Assembly (NCBI GenBank): GCA_036510225.1
Contig: DATCEH010000014.1
Span: forward strand, 1 to 15,467
Direction: 5' to 3'
Source: Palsa-513 sp036510225
Lineage (GTDB): Bacteria; Actinomycetota; Thermoleophilia; Solirubrobacterales; Solirubrobacteraceae
DNA: 15,467 bases
Shown piece by piece: positions 1 through 7,714 of the stretch. How positions within the stretch are numbered: the stretch's first letter is position 1; each line of letters opens with the position of its first letter. A program made the position numbers and the translations under genes. The notes below the pieces were generated by a model, which did no database searches, was not told the origin of the DNA, and saw nothing but the letters and a program-made list of their open reading frames with translations.

Positions 1-124
<124 letters not shown>

Positions 125-276
125 AGTCCTCGGGGAGCCCCCAAGCCGATCATTCGCCGGGATGCTCGCCAAGCCGCCGCCCGCGAGCGTCGTGACCGCC
201 GCGCGATGTCACCCACATCGAGCCTCTAGGATGCGTGGCGTGTTGCGGTCCGCATCCCACGGGGAGGCTGGTCGGG

Positions 277-1233
277 GTGGAGTCCGGCGGCGCACTCGCA
301 CCTGACCGACTGGGCCGGCGGCGCTCGCCTGCGGCCGCCGGCGGACGCCCCGGCGGGAACCGCTTCGTCTCATTGCTGTCGACCCTGCTCGTCTTCGGCG
401 GGCTGGTCCTCGTCTGCGATCTGGCCACCGTCGTCGTCTGGCAGGAGCCGATCTCGGCCCTCTACGCACGCATTCGCCAGCAGGATCTCTCCGGCCAACT
501 CGCCCGCCGGGAGGCGAGCGGTCCGACCACGGCCGAGGCCCGGACCCTCCAGAACCTGCCCGGCGACAGCCAGCGAATCGCCCTGCTGGCCCGGCAGCTT
601 CGCCGGACCGCGCCGCGGGGAGCGGCCGTCGGCAGGATCCTGATCCCGTCGCTCGGCGCGAGCTTCGTCCTCGTCAACGGAGCGACGACCAACGCCCTCA
701 AGGAGGGCCCTGGGATCTACTCGCAGACGGCCTTCCCGGGAACCCCGGGCCGGACGACGGCGATCGCCGGCCACCGGACCACCTACCTGGCGCCGTTCCG
801 TCACGTCGACAAGCTGAAGCCCGGCCAGACGATCCACATCCAGATGCCGTACGCCGACTTCACCTACGCCGTGCAGATGACCCGCATCGTCCTGCCGACC
901 GACCTCGGCGTGATCAAGTCGGTCGGCTACCAGCGCCTCGTGCTCAGCGCCTGCGATCCACCGTTCAGCGCGTCGAAGCGGATCATCATCTTCGCCCGGC
1001 TGATCCGGCACGCCGTCCGCGGACCGGACTTCCCGGGGGCGGCCGCGACGGCCACGATCGGCCAGAGCACCCCCGGGGTCGTGATCCTCGGCCTGATCGC
1101 CGCGGGCGTCCTGATCGTCATGCCGCTGGTCCTCTACACACTCGGTGCCAGGCTGTGGCGTCGCTTCACCGCTCGCCGCTCGCGGCGCTCGCCGCGCCGC
1201 GGGAGAGGGCCGGCTGCCGACGCGACGAGCTGA
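277..1233 (+). CDS. Class E-type sortase (membrane-anchored transpeptidase)
   Basis: A 318-residue sortase, which cleaves a C-terminal sorting motif on secreted proteins and joins them to the cell envelope. Residues about 31-54 form an N-terminal membrane anchor. The catalytic domain spans about 115-245, with the catalytic His in AIAGHRTTY (H166), Cys in LVLSACDPP (C226) and Arg in SKRIIIFARL (R235). A second hydrophobic helix (about 267-290) followed by a very Arg-rich tail gives a two-anchor topology. The GTG at 277 was chosen because GGGGAGG lies 9 bases upstream (261-267); a GTG at 235 would add 14 unlikely residues. No sortase substrate with an LPxTG/LAxTG tail lies in the window, so its target is unknown. 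The gene is alone on its strand here and converges on the next gene. Confidence 0.88.
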   Translation: MESGGALAPDRLGRRRSPAAAGGRPGGNRFVSLLSTLLVFGGLVLVCDLATVVVWQEPISALYARIRQQDLSGQLARREASGPTTAEARTLQNLPGDSQRIALLARQLRRTAPRGAAVGRILIPSLGASFVLVNGATTNALKEGPGIYSQTAFPGTPGRTTAIAGHRTTYLAPFRHVDKLKPGQTIHIQMPYADFTYAVQMTRIVLPTDLGVIKSVGYQRLVLSACDPPFSASKRIIIFARLIRHAVRGPDFPGAAATATIGQSTPGVVILGLIAAGVLIVMPLVLYTLGARLWRRFTARRSRRSPRRGRGPAADATS

Positions 1234-1307
1234 GGCCGGCGGGTGACCTCCGCGTGGCGGGCTGTCAACGGTGGCAGAGCTCGGTGGGACCGGCGGTGCG
1301 ACTCGCG

Positions 1308-1673
1308 TCAGCCGGCGGGTCTCGAGTCGCCGATCGGCAGCTCACACCAGACCGTCGTCTCCCCGTTGGTCTCGACACCCCAGCGGTCCGAGAGCTGGTC
1401 GACCAGCAGGAGACCGAAACCCCCGTCGACGCCGGGGCGTCCCCGCAGCGTGGGACCGGCCGATGCGGTTCCGGAGTCGGTAACGCTGAGGCGGAGGGTC
1501 CGACCGGTGATCCGCGCCCCGATCCGGATCGACCCGGCCGGGTTGGCCTGGGAGTGGACGAGGGCGTTGGTGACCAGCTCGGAGGCGAGCAGCCGGGCGC
1601 TGTCGCGCTCGCCGGGATCGAGGCCGAGCCCGTCGACTGCCCGCCGGGCGAGCCCGGGCGCGGCGGCCGTCAT
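1308..1673 (-). CDS. RsbW-like ATPase domain (anti-sigma factor type)
   Basis: A 121-residue single-domain GHKL ATPase of the HATPase_c_2/RsbW kind common in actinomycetes. The N box is SELVTNALVH (residues 31-40, E32 and N36), the G1 box VTDSG (D66) and the G2 box GGFGLLLV (84-91). Relatives bind or phosphorylate partner-switching proteins (anti-anti-sigma factors) or sigma factors; no such partner is encoded here. The start is doubtful. Codons before this ATG continue in frame with a plausible first beta strand (SELVVALTLP), yet the frame holds no ATG, GTG or TTG back to a TGA near 1795, and the ATG has no Shine-Dalgarno sequence. Either an unusual start codon is used or the true N-terminus has been lost. 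The 209 bases between this start and the stop of the kinase gene hold nothing else I can identify. Confidence 0.75.
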   Translation of the reverse strand: MTAAAPGLARRAVDGLGLDPGERDSARLLASELVTNALVHSQANPAGSIRIGARITGRTLRLSVTDSGTASAGPTLRGRPGVDGGFGLLLVDQLSDRWGVETNGETTVWCELPIGDSRPAG

Positions 1674-1882
1674 CGGCAGGGTCAGTGCGACGACGAGTTC
1701 CGACGGCGTCAGCTGGTCTGTCTGATAACCCTCGATCTCGATTCGCCTACCCGGGCCGGCACACCGGGAAACGCGCGTTCGGCTGGGCGCCGATCACCCG
1801 CCGGACCACGGCCGGATCGGTCAGTCCGGGTCCTGAGTCGGTGAGACTCGGCGGGCCGGTTGCCCGGCGGGAGTCCCGGGTC

Positions 1883-2830
1883 TCAGGCGCCGGCGTTGGA
1901 GGCCGGCTGCTTGTCGTCGGTCCGGGTGTCCTCGCCGCCGAGCGCGACCGTCGCGCGGGCGGTCGCCAAGTGGTAGAGGATCAGGATCTGGACGAGTGCC
2001 AGGGACTCCGACCGGTGGGGTTCGTTGCCGATCTTGAACTCACCGAGGTGGTCGGTGCGCAGATGGCTGGCGAAATGCATCCGGTCCCAGATCAGCTCCT
2101 CGATCGCGCGCGTGCGCTCGGGGTCGAGGCCGCCGGGGATCCGCAGGACGCACTCATTCTCGCGCCCCTCCATCGAGATCGCGCCGTCGCTGTGCTCGAC
2201 GAACATGCCGAGGTCGGGGTGGGGGAGACCGTCGCGCAACGTCAGCTGTGCATCGAGGTTGGCCTGGTCGCCGGTCTCACCCTCGTGGAAGGAGACGACC
2301 ATGTCGGCGTAGCGCTTCTGCGGGCGGATGAACGACGCGGAGTCCTCCTCACGACGCTCGAGATCGGCGAGCACCTCGGCCTCGGTGTAGCCGCGGCGCG
2401 TCGAGTCGCGCTTGACCTTCCACTTGCGGCGGAGGTCCTCCGGGGGATCGAGATAGACACGCACGTCGTAGGCGGCGCGGAGCTCGGCCGTGTGATACCC
2501 GAGCAGACCCTCGATCACCGTGAAGCGCTCGGGCATCGTGTAGACCGGTGGGCCGAACGTGCCGTCGCCGTGCTTGTAGACCGGCTTGAGGATCGGATCG
2601 CCCTGGCGCAGCAGGCGGAGATGCTGGGCCATGATGTCGATGTAGTTGCACTCGGGGTCGAGCGGCGTGATCTTCCGCTCGGACCGCTGCTTGCGGTCGT
2701 ACTTGTGGTAGTCGTCGGTGCAGACGTGGGTCACCGACTCCTCGCCGAGCAGGCTGACCAGCCCCTTGCTGAGCGTCGTCTTGCCGGCAGCCGAGTCGCC
2801 CACGATGCCGAGGATGATCGGACGGGGCAT
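1883..2830 (-). CDS. Phosphoribulokinase/uridine kinase family protein
   Basis: A 315-residue P-loop kinase of the PRK/URK family, whose members phosphorylate ribulose 5-phosphate, uridine or related compounds. The Walker A motif is GDSAAGKT (residues 11-18). The substrate loop TDDYHKYDR (38-46), PVYKHGDGTF (83-92) and acidic strand TVIEGLLGYH (104-113) follow in the expected order, then KRDSTRRGYT (140-149) and FIRPQKRYADMVV (167-179). The pattern is closer to phosphoribulokinase than to uridine kinase. No RuBisCO or other Calvin-cycle gene is visible, so the substrate cannot be fixed. The ATG at 2830 was chosen because MPRPIILGIVGDS is a natural start for the Rossmann-like fold. The reading frame stays open far upstream only because it is antisense to the next gene. 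It is divergently arranged with the DUF2252 gene. Confidence 0.85.
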   Translation of the reverse strand: MPRPIILGIVGDSAAGKTTLSKGLVSLLGEESVTHVCTDDYHKYDRKQRSERKITPLDPECNYIDIMAQHLRLLRQGDPILKPVYKHGDGTFGPPVYTMPERFTVIEGLLGYHTAELRAAYDVRVYLDPPEDLRRKWKVKRDSTRRGYTEAEVLADLERREEDSASFIRPQKRYADMVVSFHEGETGDQANLDAQLTLRDGLPHPDLGMFVEHSDGAISMEGRENECVLRIPGGLDPERTRAIEELIWDRMHFASHLRTDHLGEFKIGNEPHRSESLALVQILILYHLATARATVALGGEDTRTDDKQPASNAGA

Positions 2831-2928
2831 GGCCGGGGCTACCGGGCGATCCGGCACGCGCGGCGGGAGCGGGGAGATGGGGGGAGGATGGAATGTGCCA
2901 AGTGCGTTAAGGCGGGATGTGGAGTTCG

Positions 2929-2956
2929 CTGACGCGAAGGTGGGCGATTGTACGCT
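2929..2956 (+). promoter_or_regulatory. Possible promoter for the DUF2252 gene
   Basis: CTGACG (2929-2934) and TACGCT (2951-2956) are separated by 16 bases and match the sigma-70-type -35 and -10 boxes only partly (the TGAC core, and T-A-T at the key -10 positions). The site lies in the 171-base divergent gap between the kinase and DUF2252 starts and is the least GC-rich stretch there. This is a weak assignment. Confidence 0.3.
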
Positions 2957-3001
2957 ATGGCGGGGGGCGATTGCATGCGACGAAAGACGAGGGTGGTCGA
3001 C

Positions 3002-4399
3002 GTGAGTCTGACGGCCAGGCAGAGACGGGCGGGGGGCCGGGCGGCGCGGAGTCGGGTACCCCGCTCGAGCCACGCCGAATGGCGGGCGCCGGCCGGTCGG
3101 CCGGACCCGGTCGCCGTGCTCGAGGAGCAGGCGAGGACCCGGGTCGACGAGCTCCTGCCGATTCGCTACGCCCGGATGATCGTCTCGCCGTTCGCCTTCT
3201 ATCGAGGGGCCGCGGCGATCATGGCGGGCGACCTCGCGGCGACACCGACCAGCGGCGCGGCGGTCCAGCTCTGCGGCGACGCGCATCTCGCGAACTTCGG
3301 CACGTTCGACTCGCCCGAGCGCGACCTCGTCTTCGACGTCAACGACTTCGACGAGACGCTGCCCGGCCCGTGGGAATGGGACGTCAAGCGCCTGGCCGCG
3401 AGCGTCTGCGTCGCCGGCCGCGAGCGGGAGCTCAAGCGCAGGCAGATCGCCGCGGCCGTGACCGGCACGGTGAGGGCCTACCGGGAGGCGATCAACGGCT
3501 TCGCTGTCGAAGGCAACCTGGCCGTCTGGTATTCGCACGTTGATGTGGCCGGTCTCGTCGAGAGCATCCGCCGGCAGGGGATCGACGTCGGGAGACTCGG
3601 GCAGCTCGAGCGGGGCCTCGACCGCGCGCGGCGGAACACCGGTCTCCACGCCCTGGGCAAGCTCACCGAGACGGTCGACGGGACGATCCGCTTCATCAGC
3701 CAGCCGCCGCTGCTGGTACCGGCCGACGAGCTCCTCTCGCCGGAGGACCGCGACGAGGCGAGGGCCAGCCTGGAAGGGCTCCTGCGCCGGTATGGGGCCA
3801 GTCTCGGCGACGATCGCCGGCGCCTGTTCGAGAGCTACCGGTTCGTCAGCATGGCCCGCAAGGTCGTCGGCGTCGGCAGCGTCGGAATGCGGGCGTGGGT
3901 CGTCCTCCTGGTCGGCCGCGACCAGCACGACCCGCTGCTGCTCCAGTGCAAGGAGGCCGTCGCGTCGGTGCTCGAGCCGTACGCCGGTCCTTCGGCCTAC
4001 ACCGATCACGGCCGGCGGGTCGTCGAGGGTCAGCGGCTGATGCAGGCGGCGAGCTACATCTTCCTCGGCTGGAACGCCGTGCCCGGCCGGGGAACGGCGG
4101 ACGAGCGCGACTACTACGTGCGCCAACTGGTCGACGGGAAGGGCGGCGTCGACGTCGACGTGCTCACGGCGCGCGGACTCGCCGCCTACGGCCGGCTGTG
4201 CGGATGGACGCTGGCCCGGGCGCACGCCCGGTCGGGGGATCGCATCGCAATCGCCGGGTACCTCGGCAGGAGCGAGAGCTTCGACCACGCGGTCGCCGCG
4301 TTCGCCGAGCGCTACGCCGATCAGAACGAGCGGGACCACAGGGCGCTGGTCGAGGCCGTCAGCGTCGGGCGCGTTCCGGCCGCCCCGGCCCCGGCCTGA
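3002..4399 (+). CDS. DUF2252 family protein (kinase-like motifs)
   Basis: A 465-residue protein matching the DUF2252 family along its length. Its hallmark start region (VPRSSHAEW, then LLPIRYARMIVSPFAFYRGAA) and its core are present. The core contains CGDAHLANFG followed about 20 residues later by DVNDFDET (CGDAHLANFG at residues 91-100, DVNDFDET at 112-119). This pair resembles the catalytic loop (HGDxxxxN) and metal-binding DFG/DxD of aminoglycoside-phosphotransferase-like kinases, so a phosphotransferase role is an inference; the family has no assigned reaction that I know of. The GTG at 3002 has GAGGG 8 bases upstream and yields the usual MSLTARQRR-like start. An ATG at 2975 (adds 9 residues) and one at 2957 are possible. 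There is no signal peptide. It heads a same-strand run, with the next start 8 bases after its stop. Confidence 0.85.
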   Translation: MSLTARQRRAGGRAARSRVPRSSHAEWRAPAGRPDPVAVLEEQARTRVDELLPIRYARMIVSPFAFYRGAAAIMAGDLAATPTSGAAVQLCGDAHLANFGTFDSPERDLVFDVNDFDETLPGPWEWDVKRLAASVCVAGRERELKRRQIAAAVTGTVRAYREAINGFAVEGNLAVWYSHVDVAGLVESIRRQGIDVGRLGQLERGLDRARRNTGLHALGKLTETVDGTIRFISQPPLLVPADELLSPEDRDEARASLEGLLRRYGASLGDDRRRLFESYRFVSMARKVVGVGSVGMRAWVVLLVGRDQHDPLLLQCKEAVASVLEPYAGPSAYTDHGRRVVEGQRLMQAASYIFLGWNAVPGRGTADERDYYVRQLVDGKGGVDVDVLTARGLAAYGRLCGWTLARAHARSGDRIAIAGYLGRSESFDHAVAAFAERYADQNERDHRALVEAVSVGRVPAAPAPA

Positions 4400-4407
4400 G
4401 CGCCGCG

Positions 4408-4653
4408 ATGGGGCTGATCAATCCCGGGGACGTCGTCCTCGTCTCCCGCAACGGCCGCCTGTTTCATGCCCGGATCAGGGGCCGCGACGCGTCCGGTGGA
4501 TATGCGATCGAGCCGATCGAGCGGGGCGTGACCTATCGCCACGCGGCAGCCAGGGAGGTCGTCGATCACTGGGCGCACACCCGCGAGGCCCGGCCGCCGC
4601 GCCCGGCTCCGGGCCAGCTTCCGCTCGATGCCGTGCTCGACGACGGGTTCTGA
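4408..4653 (+). CDS. Small uncharacterised protein (81 residues)
   Basis: I do not recognise this protein. It has 81 residues and begins with a beta-rich segment (MGLINPGDVVLVSRNGRLFH), suggestive of a small SH3-like or other beta-barrel fold. The middle contains YAIEPIERGVTYRHAAAREVVDHW, and the tail is proline- and acid-rich (PGQLPLDAVLDDGF). G/C dominates third codon positions. Only 8 bases separate its ATG from the DUF2252 stop and no Shine-Dalgarno sequence is visible, so coupled translation from the upstream gene is likely. Its fixed position behind the DUF2252 gene hints at a shared role, which is inference only. It has no membrane segment or signal peptide. Confidence 0.6.
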   Translation: MGLINPGDVVLVSRNGRLFHARIRGRDASGGYAIEPIERGVTYRHAAAREVVDHWAHTREARPPRPAPGQLPLDAVLDDGF

Positions 4654-4669
4654 CTCCCCCGGTCGTGTA

Positions 4670-4687
4670 CGACGGCTGACGCCGTCG
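4670..4687 (+). other. Short GC-rich hairpin between two genes
   Basis: CGACGGC (4670-4676) and GCCGTCG (4681-4687) form a perfect 7-bp stem with a TGAC loop, 16 bases after the stop of the small gene. No T-run follows, so it is not a canonical intrinsic terminator. It may slow decay or partly stop transcription before the next gene. Confidence 0.3.
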
Positions 4688-4741
4688 GGTGAGAGTGCGA
4701 TCATGTGGGGAGCAATTCCTCCCGACCGAAAGCGAACGCCA

Positions 4742-5452
4742 GTGCCCTCCTTCCAGACCTCCACAACGCCTGCCGCCGCATTCGGCGCCGAGCGCGCCGA
4801 GCGGGACTTCCTCAGGCAGGTGTTCGCCTGGATGTTCGCGGCTCTCGCGCTGACGACGGCGATTGCCGTCTGGTTCCATGCGAGCGGCTCGACGCTGAAC
4901 TTCTTCGCCGATCACCGCGGCCTCTTCATCGCGGCGATCGTCGCCCAGTTGGGTCTCGTCGTCGTCCTCTCGGGCGCGATCAACCGCGTCTCCGCACGGA
5001 CCGCCGCGCTCCTCTTCTTCCTCTATGCCGGCTTGACCGGTGTCGTCTTCTCGATCCTGCTCGACGCGTACACGACGGCTTCGGTGGTCGGGGCGTTCGC
5101 CGGGGCGGCCGGCGTGTTCGGCGGGATGGCGGTCTACGGCTACGCGACCGACCGCGACCTCAGCGGTCTGCGGGGGATCCTCTTCGGCGGGCTGATCGGC
5201 ATCGTCGTCGCGTCGATCGTCTTCATGTTCGTCGGCGGCAGCACGTTCAATCTGATCATCGGCTGGGCCGGCGTGATCATCTTCTCGGGATTGACGGCGT
5301 ACGACATGCAGTCGCTCAAGCGGATCCGCTCGAGCGGGCAGATCACCGCGGAGAACGACGAGAAGCTGGCGATCTTCGGGGCGCTGCGGCTGTATCTCGA
5401 CTTCATCAACCTGTTCATCTCGCTGCTGCGGATCTTTGGCAATTCCCGGTAG
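4742..5452 (+). CDS. Bax inhibitor-1/YetJ-like membrane protein
   Basis: A 236-residue integral membrane protein of the Bax inhibitor-1 (TMBIM/YccA/YetJ) family, whose characterised members are pH-sensitive calcium leak channels. Seven hydrophobic helices lie near residues 28-45, 61-80, 88-107, 113-134, 146-164, 169-187 and 212-233. The two conserved aspartates of the di-aspartyl sensor are present in TAYDMQ (D188, helix 6) and LDFINLFISLLRIFG (D220, helix 7). The length is normal for the family. The GTG at 4742 gives a short soluble N-terminus (PSFQTSTTP) before helix 1. An in-frame ATG at 4703 would add 13 residues of unlikely composition; neither start has a convincing Shine-Dalgarno sequence. 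It lies 88 bases after the small gene and 27 bases before the oxidoreductase, so it may be cotranscribed with the latter. Confidence 0.9.
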   Translation: MPSFQTSTTPAAAFGAERAERDFLRQVFAWMFAALALTTAIAVWFHASGSTLNFFADHRGLFIAAIVAQLGLVVVLSGAINRVSARTAALLFFLYAGLTGVVFSILLDAYTTASVVGAFAGAAGVFGGMAVYGYATDRDLSGLRGILFGGLIGIVVASIVFMFVGGSTFNLIIGWAGVIIFSGLTAYDMQSLKRIRSSGQITAENDEKLAIFGALRLYLDFINLFISLLRIFGNSR

Positions 5453-5479
5453 CCGGCCGCCGGCCGGGATCGAGGCGGC

Positions 5480-6514
5480 ATGACCGAGCCTGTGAGGATC
5501 GCCGTCGCTGGTGGTGGTTACGGATCGAAGGTCGCCCTCCCGGTCTACGCCGAGCTCGCCGAGTTCGAGCCGGTCGCGATCTGGTCGCGGACCCCGGAGC
5601 GGGCCCGGGAGCTGGCCGGCGCACGGGGTCTTGAGCTGGGAACCAGCGATCTCGACGAGCTGCTCGCGGTTCCCGGTCTCGAGGCGATCCACGTGGCGAC
5701 GCCGGTCTCGCTGCACGCGGAGTTCGCGATCGCCGCGGCCGAGCGGGGTGTCCACGTGATGTGCGAGAAGCCGGTCGCGATGAACCTCGAGGAGGGCCGG
5801 CGGATCGCCGCCGCCGTCGACGCCGCCGGGGTCGTCGCGGCCGTGAACTTCGGCCGGCGGATGCAGGAGACCCGCCGGCGGCTGCGGGAGCGCACGCGCG
5901 ACGTGCTCGGTGAGCTGCGGATGGCCTCGATCTCGCTGGTCCACACCGATCACGCCGAAGCCGGGTCGCGGCCGTTCACCTGGGTCAACGACAGCCGCAT
6001 GGGTGGCGGACGGCTCCAGGGGTATGGGGTCCACGACCTCGACCTCCTGCTGGATCTGTTCCCCGACGTCGAGGCCGTGACCGCGGCTACGGCGGTCGGC
6101 GTGCCCGAGCGGACCGGCGACGACGAGGCCGTCCACCGGGTGACGGCCGACGATGCCTACGTGATTCTGCTCCGCTTCACCGGCGGCGGGCTCGGCGTGG
6201 TCACGCTGACCTCGACGGCGCGTCACCCCCGCGGCGACCTGGTCGAGCTCCACGGGGATCGGGGCACGGTTCGCCTCGACGGTCAGCGGCGGCTGTGGTG
6301 GGGCCGGGCGGGGGAGGAACTCCGCGTGGAGGGCCCGCTCGAGGCCAACTCGAGTCACGCGTTCACGTCGATCGCCAAGGCTTTCTACGCGTCGATCCGC
6401 GACGGTGCGCGGCCCGAGCCGTCCCTGGCCCACGGGCTTCGGGTGCAGGCGGTGCTCGACGCGGTCCACACCGCAGACATCGAGCGGCGCTGGGTCCGCC
6501 CGGCCGGGGTGTGA
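5480..6514 (+). CDS. Gfo/Idh/MocA family NAD(P)-dependent oxidoreductase
   Basis: A 344-residue soluble dehydrogenase-type protein. The N-terminal Rossmann domain starts with RIAVAGGGYGSKVA (glycines at residues 11-15). It continues with strand AIWSRTPERA, HVATPVSLHAE and the family motif CEKPVA (95-100, K97). The C-terminal alpha/beta domain carries MGGGRLQGYGVHDLDLL (174-190), where H185 sits at the usual catalytic position. Family members oxidise or reduce sugars, inositols and related polyols with NAD(P)H; the substrate here cannot be named from sequence. The ATG at 5480 has a GAGG 4 bases upstream, and 27 bases separate it from the previous gene. Its stop lies 9 bases from the stop of the convergent jetD gene, marking the edge of the Wadjet cluster. 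Confidence 0.9.
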   Translation: MTEPVRIAVAGGGYGSKVALPVYAELAEFEPVAIWSRTPERARELAGARGLELGTSDLDELLAVPGLEAIHVATPVSLHAEFAIAAAERGVHVMCEKPVAMNLEEGRRIAAAVDAAGVVAAVNFGRRMQETRRRLRERTRDVLGELRMASISLVHTDHAEAGSRPFTWVNDSRMGGGRLQGYGVHDLDLLLDLFPDVEAVTAATAVGVPERTGDDEAVHRVTADDAYVILLRFTGGGLGVVTLTSTARHPRGDLVELHGDRGTVRLDGQRRLWWGRAGEELRVEGPLEANSSHAFTSIAKAFYASIRDGARPEPSLAHGLRVQAVLDAVHTADIERRWVRPAGV

Positions 6515-6523
6515 CGGCACGCC

Positions 6524-7714
6524 CTACCCGCGCAGGTCTGCGAGCAGCTCGGCGAGGACCAGTTCCTCGGGAACCATGCACCCGGTCGACGCCAGCGCGT
6601 CGGCCAGCAGACCGGTGACCGTCCGCCGGCGAGTGTTGAGCGGGCGCAGGGCCGCCTGGCTGCGGCCCACGGCCTGCTGATAGGCGGCCGCGTCATAGCG
6701 CCACGGCCGGACGCCGGCGTCCCGGACGAGAGCCTGGTGGATCGCCAGGCCGTCCCAGTCGAAGTCCCCGTGGTGGTGCAGTCGGGCACCTGCGGCGCGA
6801 AGCTGGCCGAGCAGTGTGCTGACCGCGGCGCTCGGCCATCCTCGGGTACAGACCAGTGGCAGACAGGTCCGGCCGAGCGCACGCTCTGCCGCGCGGACGA
6901 CGGTCGGGTTCTCGCAGACGAAGACGTCGCCGGACCGCCACGTGACCGGTGACGCCTCGAGCTGCGCGAGCGTCAGGACCGCGTGGGCGCCGCGCAGGGC
7001 GGTCAGCGCCGCACCGACGGGTGTGTCGGGGTCGACGGGAAGGTTGAGCGTCAACACGGTCGAGGAGAGCGGGTCGGTCTCGACGCCCCATTCGAGCCAG
7101 ATCTCGCGCGCCGAGAGTCCTCCCGGCGCCCTGCTCAGGCGGTCCAACAGCCCGCGGGCGAGGCGCTCGACCTTCGCGTCGACGTCGAGCATGTGGGCGT
7201 CGCCGCTGAAGAGCTGTGCCGAGAGGACAGCGCGCTCGACCACCGGCACCAGCGGAAGCCTGATCACGACGTCGAGCGCCGCAAGCCACGCGGGAACATC
7301 GGCCGTCCGGATCGCCGTGGTCTCGAGCACCTCGGCGAGCGCGGGATGTCGCCCGACGGCAGGATGGCCTCGCACGCGCGCACACTGTGCCGAGTCGTGA
7401 TCGCGCTTGTCGGCCCGCTCGGCCGGCCGGTCGCGGGGTGCGCGACCCGCGTAGCGGCGGTAGGCCTCAGGCAGGTCGATCCCGTCCTCGGCCACGGCCT
7501 GCTCGAAGCGGGACAGCCGCGCTCGCAGGTCGCCTCCGGAGAGGATGCGCCGGCGACGTCCCGGCCATGCGAGGGCGTCGAGGGCATCGGCTTCGGCGAC
7601 GGTCAGGCCCTCGACGACGAACGTCCCGTCGCTGGCGTGGCCGACGCGTTCGCGCGCGCGCAGTGCCGACGCCCACACTCGTGCGAGGGCCGGGTCGCCG
7701 GCTGCTCGGCTCAC
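6524..7714 (-). CDS. jetD: Wadjet type II JetD, Toprim DNA-cleaving subunit (DUF3323/DUF2399)
   Basis: A 396-residue protein, the nuclease partner of the Wadjet SMC complex. It is related to topoisomerase VI subunit A/Spo11 and cuts circular DNA trapped by JetABC. The N-terminal part (about 1-190) corresponds to DUF3323 and the C-terminal part (about 200-396) to DUF2399. The Toprim residues are visible: the glutamate in VFVCENP (E268) and the paired aspartates in HHHGDFDWDG (D317, D319). The C-terminal VPEEL (381-385) sits where the family has a further conserved acidic motif. The GTG start at 7714 overlaps the jetC stop in GTGA, so translation is coupled; a longer reading frame to 7855 runs inside jetC and is rejected. 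It is the last gene of the operon and looks intact. Confidence 0.92.
   Translation of the reverse strand: MSRAAGDPALARVWASALRARERVGHASDGTFVVEGLTVAEADALDALAWPGRRRRILSGGDLRARLSRFEQAVAEDGIDLPEAYRRYAGRAPRDRPAERADKRDHDSAQCARVRGHPAVGRHPALAEVLETTAIRTADVPAWLAALDVVIRLPLVPVVERAVLSAQLFSGDAHMLDVDAKVERLARGLLDRLSRAPGGLSAREIWLEWGVETDPLSSTVLTLNLPVDPDTPVGAALTALRGAHAVLTLAQLEASPVTWRSGDVFVCENPTVVRAAERALGRTCLPLVCTRGWPSAAVSTLLGQLRAAGARLHHHGDFDWDGLAIHQALVRDAGVRPWRYDAAAYQQAVGRSQAALRPLNTRRRTVTGLLADALASTGCMVPEELVLAELLADLRG

Noticed and set aside
1298..1330. GCGACTCG/CGAGTCGC inverted repeat near the end of the RsbW-like gene as a bidirectional terminator
   Set aside because: An 8-bp stem with a 17-base loop and no T-run on either side is weak, and part of it lies within coding sequence.
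1685..2932. 415-codon plus-strand open frame
   Set aside because: It is antisense to the phosphoribulokinase-like gene, whose P-loop and downstream motifs are clear.
1883..4339. 818-codon minus-strand open frame joining the kinase to sequence antisense to the DUF2252 gene
   Set aside because: Only the part from 2830 leftward matches a protein family; the rest is low-information antisense sequence of a well-supported gene, as expected in GC-rich DNA.
4475..6520. 681-codon minus-strand open frame
   Set aside because: It lies wholly antisense to the small gene, the BI-1 gene and the oxidoreductase, and its product is Arg/Asp/Glu/Pro-rich with no recognisable motif.
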